Positions 59,011-64,000 of a stretch of 64,000 bases of DNA are shown here, piece after piece. The stretch lies in the NCBI GenBank assembly GCA_965223355.1, contig CBDCWE010000003.1, positions 1,426,001-1,490,000 of the forward strand, given 5' to 3'. The notes under the pieces are model-generated. The model was not told where the DNA came from and did not search any database. It saw only the letters and a list, made by a program, of their open reading frames with translations. The translations under genes were made by a program, and so were the position numbers. The first letter of the stretch is position 1. Every line of letters starts with the position of its first letter. This DNA is from Tectiglobus sp965223355 (GTDB lineage: Bacteria > Pseudomonadota > Alphaproteobacteria > Rhizobiales > Hyphomicrobiaceae).

Positions 59011-59278
59011 CTAGTGGTCTGTATCACTTAAAATGGTGTATTCAGACGCTCAGATTTGGTCTGTGCCAAGGCGCGGTGGCCGTGGTGATGCTGGCGCATC
59101 ATAAGGCCGCCGCAACGCCGGCATCAGGCCAAATCTGAGCGCCTCCGGTGCGCTGCCCTGGCCCGTGAGGGCGTCAGCCGTGCTCACCATAGCACACGCT
59201 ATGCTTGCGCACGCCTTCCTGCTCACGAACCAGGGCAGCGCATCTGAATGCGCCATTTTAAGTGATACAGACCACTAG
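59011..59278. mobile_element. 268-bp MITE with 36-bp terminal inverted repeats
   Basis: Non-coding. The two ends are inverted repeats of 36 bp beginning CTAGTGGTCTGTATCACTTA, with two mismatches, and contain CTAG at each edge (59011-59014, 59275-59278); TA within it may be the target duplication. Inside are two further stems: CGCTCAGATTTGG/CCAAATCTGAGCG and GCGCTGCCCTGG/CCAGGGCAGCGC, so the transcript or single strand folds as a three-way junction. The first 15 bases equal the end of the IS630 remnant at 12854-12868. Confidence 0.9.
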
Positions 59279-59457
59279 GGAACCTCGGCGCATCTACGGG
59301 GTCCAGGGGATGATCCCCTGGTCGGGGTGTTTGAGGGGCTGAAAGCCCCTCAAAGATTGCCGCAGGGCGGCGATATGTTAGGGCTTTCAGCCCTAACAAC
59401 CCGACCAAAGGGCAACGCCCTTTGGAAACCTGAGACTTGATCAACGGTTCTCTAAGT
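59279..59457 (-). repeat. Family B repeat, copy 7 (five hairpins)
   Basis: Directly joined to the MITE. Stems in inverted order: CCAGGGGA-TGA-TCCCCTGG, TTGAGGGGCT-GAA-AGCCCCTCAA, ATTGCCGC-AGG-GCGGCGAT, GTTAGGGCT-TTC-AGCCCTAAC and CCAAAGGGC-AAC-GCCCTTTGG. It ends ACTTGATCAACGGTTCTCTAAG, providing the last codons and stop of the FAD oxidoreductase. Confidence 0.92.
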
Positions 59458-60571
59458 GATGGCCTGGCTGGAACGTCGGGGGCAACGGCGTTCTGCGTTC
59501 GGATCGGGTGATGTCTTCGGCAATACACTTTGCCATGCGATGGGCGATCCCGAACGTGATCTTGTAGCCGCCGGTTGCAACCAGCACCGGACTTTCGCTA
59601 TGCAATCGTCCGATCACGGGATCCGTGCGCGTGCAGCGCGGCCGCACGCCGGCCCAGCGTCGCAGGAGTTCGCCCGCACGGAGCGGCGGGCACAGCGCTT
59701 TGGCGCGGTCGATGAAGTCATTGCAATCGGGGTCCGGCGTCGCCGCATCGTCCCAGTGCCTCTCGGTTGTGCTACCAACAGCACAAAGACCGTCTTCGTG
59801 CGGTACGATGTAGACACCGTCGTCGTTAATCAGGGGTTGGTCTGCCGCTTCGGGGCACCTGAACAAGGCGGCCTGCCCCTTCACGCCGCCGCCGACGGTG
59901 CTGCCGGTCAATGCGGCCAGCATTGGAAACGTCTGATAACCGGCAGCCAACACGATTTGGTCGGCGACCAGATCTGCCTCGCCGCCGGCGCATCTGACCC
60001 GTCGGCTTTGCGCGTCAAAACTGGCAAATGGCCAGGCTTCGCAAATCTCGACCCGTCCCACCAGCGACGCCTTAAGGGCTGCCGTATAACGCACCGGGTC
60101 GACCCGGGCGGCAAGGGTATCGCGGACGATACCCAATGCTGCGACGTCGCCCGCCAGCCAGTCGCCGCCGCCCGGGCCTTCGATGACTTCAAACGCAAAC
60201 GTTTCGTCGTCCGTTTGCCAGTTGCCTGCCCCGGCCGCCGCCCGGCGACGGGCCTCGGCCAGAAACGACCGGCGGCGAATCGGCATGATCCGCCCACAGC
60301 GCCGGTAGCCGGTCGCAACGCCGCTCTCGTCCTCAAGACGCTTTGTCAGGCCCGGCAATTCGACCAACGCGTCAAACTGGAACTGCTTCTTTTCGTTCCA
60401 GTTATTCGGGGCATGCGCCATCAATGCTCCCAGTATGCCGCCGCTGGCGCCGCCGGCACAGGTTTGCGCTTCAACCAGGACGGCGTCGCTGCCGGCATCT
60501 GCAAGTCGACGCGCGACCCACAGGCCGACAACGCCGCCGCCGACAACACAGACGTCGTAGGATTTTGTCAT
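59441..60571 (-). CDS. FAD-dependent oxidoreductase (DAO family, MnmC oxidase-domain-like)
   Basis: 376 residues from the ATG at 60571. VCVVGGGVVGLWVARRLADAGSDAVLVEAQ is the FAD Rossmann loop with the acidic residue; ASGGILGALMAHAPNNWNEK, DQIVLAAGYQTFPMLAALTG, and VLVATGGYKITFGIAHRMAK follow the DAO/glycine-oxidase plan. The gene is divergent, with a 65-base gap, from mnmD. In E. coli the same two activities are fused as MnmC, so this may be the oxidase that turns cmnm5s2U34 into nm5s2U34. DAO relatives of other function cannot be excluded. The last residues (LENR) and stop are encoded by a family B repeat. Confidence 0.8.
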   Translation of the reverse strand: MTKSYDVCVVGGGVVGLWVARRLADAGSDAVLVEAQTCAGGASGGILGALMAHAPNNWNEKKQFQFDALVELPGLTKRLEDESGVATGYRRCGRIMPIRRRSFLAEARRRAAAGAGNWQTDDETFAFEVIEGPGGGDWLAGDVAALGIVRDTLAARVDPVRYTAALKASLVGRVEICEAWPFASFDAQSRRVRCAGGEADLVADQIVLAAGYQTFPMLAALTGSTVGGGVKGQAALFRCPEAADQPLINDDGVYIVPHEDGLCAVGSTTERHWDDAATPDPDCNDFIDRAKALCPPLRAGELLRRWAGVRPRCTRTDPVIGRLHSESPVLVATGGYKITFGIAHRMAKCIAEDITRSERRTPLPPTFQPGHHLENR

Positions 60572-60636
60572 GGCGCTGCATTGTTCCTGTGGTGCGAAGT
60601 TGGCTGCGTGAACCCATATCACATCGTGTATGCAGC

Positions 60637-61401
60637 ATGATCGTGATAGGCAAGCCGGCGGTGATAGTGCATCAGCGAAGGATCAACCGATTGTCCGATA
60701 TCTCCTGGGACGACAATGATACGCCGATCGCCAACCGGTTCGGCGATTGCTATTATTCGCGCAATGACGGGCGCGGCGAGACGCAGCATGTGTTCCTGGC
60801 GGGCAATGACCTGCCGGCGCGATGGCGGTTATCGGTGCGGTTCACGATTGCCGAGCTCGGTTTCGGCACCGCGCTGAATTTTCTCGAGACTGTCCGATGT
60901 TGGCGCGCCTTGATGACTGACGATGCAGCCAGGCTCAGCTACGTGTCGTTCGAACGATATCCGCTGACGGCGGCCGAGATGACGCGAGCGTTAGCGCAAT
61001 GGTCGGAATTGGCGGCGATGGCCGATCCGCTGTTGGCGGCCTGGCCGCCGGCCGAAGGACGTAACAAGTTTGATATGGGTGCGGTTAACCTGGTGCTGTT
61101 TGTCGGTGATGCGAATATCTGCCTGCCGGAATGGGACGGCCTCGCCGATGCCTGGTTTCTCGATGGCTTCAGTCCGGCGAAGAACCCGGATCTGTGGGGC
61201 CGTGATCTCATGGACCAGGTCGCAGCCCACACCAAACCCGGCGGAACGTTCGCGACCTACACCGCCGCCGGATGGGTCAAACGCAACTTACAGAACGCCG
61301 GCTTCGAGGTCGACAAGATGCCGGGCTTCGGGCCCAAACGGGACTGTTTGAAGGGCCGCATTGCGGTCCGCCGGGACTCGACACCGCCGGCCAATTCATG
61401 A
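60637..61401 (+). CDS. mnmD: tRNA (5-methylaminomethyl-2-thiouridine)(34)-methyltransferase
   Basis: 254 residues. DISWDDNDTPIANRFGDCYYSRNDGRGETQHVF is the conserved MnmD start; FTIAELGFGTALNFLETVR is the SAM-binding loop; LADAWFLDGFSPAKNPDLWG is the diagnostic MnmC1 motif (DGFSPAKNP); TYTAAGWVKRNLQNAGFEVD and FGPKRDCLKG end the fold. It methylates nm5s2U34 to mnm5s2U34 in tRNAs for Lys, Glu and Gln. The start at 60637 is one of several options, with no strong ribosome site. A second ATG is absent until later. The partner oxidase is the divergent gene next door. Confidence 0.9.
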   Translation: MIVIGKPAVIVHQRRINRLSDISWDDNDTPIANRFGDCYYSRNDGRGETQHVFLAGNDLPARWRLSVRFTIAELGFGTALNFLETVRCWRALMTDDAARLSYVSFERYPLTAAEMTRALAQWSELAAMADPLLAAWPPAEGRNKFDMGAVNLVLFVGDANICLPEWDGLADAWFLDGFSPAKNPDLWGRDLMDQVAAHTKPGGTFATYTAAGWVKRNLQNAGFEVDKMPGFGPKRDCLKGRIAVRRDSTPPANS

Positions 61402-61513
61402 CAGTGGTAAACACGGCTCGCCGCTGCAAGCCCGGATCCCATATGCGGTCGAGATGCTGGCAGCCAGATGACCGTTCCACTTGACCTGGCACTGCAATAA
61501 TCTGGACGAATGC

Positions 61514-62746
61514 ATGAGCGCGAACAGCAAACCCCGTGGCCGACAGTTCTTTTTCAATCCCGGCCCGACCCATATTCCCGACCGTGTACTCGCCGCCATG
61601 CACCGGCCCACGATCGACTTTCTGACCGATGAATTCAATGCCGTTCTGGCCGACACCCACGTGCGCCTGAAACGCGCCCTCGGCACCGAGCAGCATCTGC
61701 TGCTGCATGCTGCAAACGGTCACGGGGCCTGGGAGGCCGCGCTGACCAACGTGTTCGCTGAAGGCGATGCGCTGTTGATGATCGAATCGGGACATTTCTC
61801 GCTCAATTGGGCGAGGATGGCGAAGGACCTCGGGCTTACCATCGAGACCATGCAGGCGGACTGGCGCAGCGGTGTCGCACCGGATGCTATCGCGGAGCGC
61901 CTCAAGGCCGACCGCGCGCACCAGATCAAGGGCGTCCTGGTGGTGCACAACGAAACCGCGACCGGGCACACCCAACCTCTTGCCGAGATCCGTGCAGCGA
62001 TTGATGCGGCCAAGCACCCGGCGATGCTCTTAGCCGACACGATTTCTTCGTTTGCCTCGATCGATTTCCGCTTCGATGAGTGGGCCGTCGATGTCGCGGT
62101 CGGCGGCAGCCAGAAGGGCCTGATGATGATCACCGGTTTGTCGTTCACCGGCATCAGTGAGCGCGCCATGGCGAAATCGCGAGACGGCGGCCTCAGGCGA
62201 AGTTACTACGATTGGCAGCAGATGCTCACCGCCGAGCCGCAGCGGTTCCCCGGGACGTCGCCGGTGCATCTGATCTTCGGGCTCAATGAAGCTCTGCAAA
62301 TCCTCGAAGATGAAGGGCTGCCGGCCGTCCTCGCGCGCCATCATCGCCTCGCCAACGCGACCCGGGCCGCGGTCCGCCACTGGGGTGGCAACAGCTCGGC
62401 CAGCGCCTTCTCGGTGACGGAACAGGGTATCGACGGGCCGGTCGGGCAAATCGAGCTCCTGATGCGCGATCCGCAACGGCAGTCGAACTCGGTTACCGCG
62501 GTGATGGTGCCCGACGGCCACGACAGCAACGCCATGCGCCGGATCGCTCTGGATCGCTATAATCTGTCGCTCGGCCAGGGATTGGGACCGCTTGCCGGGC
62601 GCGCTTTTCGCATTGGCCATCTCGGCGATCTCAATGAACCAATGCTGCTCGGCGCCCTGGCGACGGTCGAGCTGGCGCTGAAGGACAGCGCCATACCCCA
62701 CCAGGCCGGCGGCATCAATGCCGCGATCGATGCGCTTAGCGCGTGA
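61514..62746 (+). CDS. Class V PLP aminotransferase (serine/alanine-glyoxylate type)
   Basis: 410 residues from the ATG at 61514. FFNPGPTHIPDRVLAAMHRP, LLLHAANGHGAWEAALTNVF, MLLADTISSFASIDFRFDEW (PLP Asp), VAVGGSQKGLMMITGLSFTG (Schiff-base Lys), and GLGPLAGRAFRIGHLGDLNE are the alanine/serine-glyoxylate aminotransferase motifs. It would transfer amino groups to glyoxylate or a related 2-oxo acid. The gene overlaps the predicted open frame of the methyltransferase but that start lies further on, leaving a 34-base gap. Glyoxylate-linked metabolism is consistent with gph, which yields glycolate, but the two are far apart. Confidence 0.9.
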   Translation: MSANSKPRGRQFFFNPGPTHIPDRVLAAMHRPTIDFLTDEFNAVLADTHVRLKRALGTEQHLLLHAANGHGAWEAALTNVFAEGDALLMIESGHFSLNWARMAKDLGLTIETMQADWRSGVAPDAIAERLKADRAHQIKGVLVVHNETATGHTQPLAEIRAAIDAAKHPAMLLADTISSFASIDFRFDEWAVDVAVGGSQKGLMMITGLSFTGISERAMAKSRDGGLRRSYYDWQQMLTAEPQRFPGTSPVHLIFGLNEALQILEDEGLPAVLARHHRLANATRAAVRHWGGNSSASAFSVTEQGIDGPVGQIELLMRDPQRQSNSVTAVMVPDGHDSNAMRRIALDRYNLSLGQGLGPLAGRAFRIGHLGDLNEPMLLGALATVELALKDSAIPHQAGGINAAIDALSA

Positions 62747-62780
62747 CGTGCTGTCGCTGCCAGAGAAAAGGAGCCGGCAA

Positions 62781-63581
62781 ATGAACAAGACCCTCGTTCA
62801 ACAGCAATTCGGTGCCAATGCTGCCAACTATGTCGGATCGCACGTGCACGCGAAGGGCGCCTCACTGGCCGGCCTGGTGGCCGCGGTGCGCCCGCAGGCG
62901 CATTGGCGCTGCGTTGATATCGCGACCGGGGCGGGCCACACCGCGATTGCGTTCGCGCCGCACGTTGCACATATGCTGGCCAGCGACCTGACGGTGGAAA
63001 TGCTCGAACAGGTGCGCAAGCAGGTCACAGAACAAGGATTGGGTAACGTCGCAACCGCGCACGGCGACGCCGAGGCCATGCCGTTCGAGGATGCGGCATT
63101 CGACCTGGTGACCTGCCGCATCGCGCCGCATCACTTTCCGAATATTGCCAAGTTCGTGTCCGAAGCACACCGCGTCCTCAAGCCCGGTGGGACCTTCGCC
63201 CTTGTCGACAACGTTTCACCCGACAGCGAAACAACCCCCGGCTTTAGCGATGAGGACCTTGCCGAGGCTGCGCAGACTTACAACGCATTTGAGAAGATCC
63301 GCGATCCCAGCCACGGCCGTGCGTGGACGCCAAAGGAGTGGCGAAACTGCATCGGCGAGGCGGGGCTTGAGATTACGCACTGGGAGTTTCTCGATAAATC
63401 CATGGACTTTGCCGCCTGGTGCAAGACCATGTCCGTGCCAGCCGAAACGGTTCCACGTTTGGCGCAAATGCTGCGCGATGCTTCGCCCGCATTTGCCGCC
63501 TACATCCGGCCGCGATTCGATGGTGACAATGCAGCGGGGTTCACGATCATGGAATTGCTTACAATCGCCAAAAAGGCGTGA
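62781..63581 (+). CDS. Class I SAM-dependent methyltransferase (UbiE-like)
   Basis: 266 residues from the ATG at 62781 (AAAGGAG 8 bases upstream). VDIATGAGHTAIAFAPHVAHMLASDLT is motif I and the acidic loop; GDAEAMPFEDAAFDLVTCRIAPHHF is motif II; FVSEAHRVLKPGGTFALVDN is motif III. The C-terminal segment (EWRNCIGEAGLEITHWEFLD) resembles UbiE/COQ5-type small-molecule methyltransferases. Substrate unknown. It follows the aminotransferase gene with a 34-base gap and may be cotranscribed. Confidence 0.88.
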   Translation: MNKTLVQQQFGANAANYVGSHVHAKGASLAGLVAAVRPQAHWRCVDIATGAGHTAIAFAPHVAHMLASDLTVEMLEQVRKQVTEQGLGNVATAHGDAEAMPFEDAAFDLVTCRIAPHHFPNIAKFVSEAHRVLKPGGTFALVDNVSPDSETTPGFSDEDLAEAAQTYNAFEKIRDPSHGRAWTPKEWRNCIGEAGLEITHWEFLDKSMDFAAWCKTMSVPAETVPRLAQMLRDASPAFAAYIRPRFDGDNAAGFTIMELLTIAKKA

Positions 63582-63876
63582 GATCGTCCGTCTATCGCGG
63601 GTTGGCGTCGATCGTCGATCACGGTGCAGTCACAACTCGCTTGCAGCTGAGGGTCCGGTCCCGACGGCGGTGCGTTGCCGTGCAAGACCACCACGACCAT
63701 GAGGGCGACATTTCGTTGTCAATCCACGGCGGGCATGACGTCTTTTCGGCTGTTGATCGCGCAATGCCGCGCCCAGTGTCGTCGTGATGCGAGTGTGTGT
63801 ATTGATACGAGCTTTCCATAGACTTGCCGTGCCGTCACCAAATCAAGCAGAGTCCGGTCGCACATCAACTGCAGGA
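63582..63876. other. Intergenic stretch, no gene recognised
   Basis: About 295 bases between the methyltransferase stop and the next gene. Both the + and - strand frames here have no family resemblance. It should contain the promoter and leader of the secreted protein at 63892. Confidence 0.5.
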
Positions 63877-63891
63877 ATGAGGCATTTGAGC

Positions 63892-64000
63892 ATGCAATTG
63901 TGCAGCGGACCAATGCTTTGGGCATTATCGGCGCTCGCGATGGCGTATGTCTCGCTGCCGTCAGTGGCAATTGCACAGGGGCCGCCGTCGGTGACGGAAT
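63892..64000 (+). CDS. Secreted or periplasmic protein, N-terminal fragment (runs off the window)
   Basis: The frame from ATG 63892 reads MQLCSGPMLWALSALAMAYV, then SLPSVAIAQGPPSVTE, and leaves the window. It is a typical Sec signal peptide with a hydrophobic core and an A-x-A cleavage site (VAIA/QG). ATGAGG at 63877-63882 is well spaced as a ribosome site, so 63892 is preferred to the in-frame ATG at 63877. The mature part is too short to identify. Confidence 0.7.
   Translation, partial: MQLCSGPMLWALSALAMAYVSLPSVAIAQGPPSVTE

Overview
This is GC-rich chromosomal DNA, most likely from an alphaproteobacterium of the Hyphomicrobiales/Rhodospirillales type. The argD-argF-hslO order, the long-form dCTP deaminase, a DUF1127 protein, separate mnmD and FAD-oxidase genes, and the overall codon usage all point that way. 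It is a mix of housekeeping genes and accessory catabolic genes. It carries an unusually heavy load of small structured repeats and insertion sequences. No rRNA, tRNA or CRISPR array was recognised.

Layout. 1-8.9 kb: 5' end of an AsmA gene, an atypical SDR, rpe-gph, an epimerase followed by a two-subunit ThDP decarboxylase, an NTF2-flavin monooxygenase fusion and an LLM oxidoreductase. 9.0-12.7 kb: a small unit of membrane protein, winged-helix regulator, UppS paralogue and BchE-like B12/radical-SAM enzyme, with matching palindromes at the first gene and over the uppS start codon. 12.85-15.4 kb: an accessory patch with an IS630 remnant, a PAS-like protein, a nonsense-broken GNAT gene and an XRE regulator. 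15.4-20.8 kb: a Ddl-like ligase divergent from a hydrolase and a membrane-anchored MurF-like ligase, then an MFS exporter. 21-28.4 kb: an IS-rich zone (IS5 inside an IS630 remnant, an IS256 fragment, IS110 inside a structured repeat, IS481). 28.4-36.5 kb: YcgN, cyclase, DUF1971, GT2-GtrA, VOC, acyl-CoA dehydrogenase-like, CDP-alcohol transferase, apaG and argE. 36.7-46.7 kb: hslO-argF-argD, dcd, dapE, a DD-carboxypeptidase and another LLM enzyme. 47-52 kb: SDR, LysE exporter, a nonsense-broken NTF2 gene, and a 3-hydroxyacyl-CoA dehydrogenase/BKACE pair of carnitine-degradation type. 52-64 kb: a nuclease, an RND efflux pair, YjbQ, a 268-bp MITE, FAD oxidoreductase with divergent MnmD, a class V aminotransferase, a methyltransferase and a truncated secreted protein.

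The most striking feature is three families of dispersed, structured, non-coding repeats. Family A has two long hairpins and is bounded by CTAG. Family B is a comb of four or five consecutive perfect stem-loops, nearly all with 3-nt loops, whose stems show paired compensatory changes between copies. Family C is associated with degenerate IS material. Copies sit directly at gene 3' ends, and their terminal TAG or CTAG often serves as the stop codon of the neighbouring gene. The IS5 and IS481 elements and a 268-bp MITE are also flanked by CTAG. The IS110 element has landed inside a family B hairpin. Together these suggest a genome in which CTAG/stop-codon positions and hairpin repeats are the main landing sites for mobile DNA.
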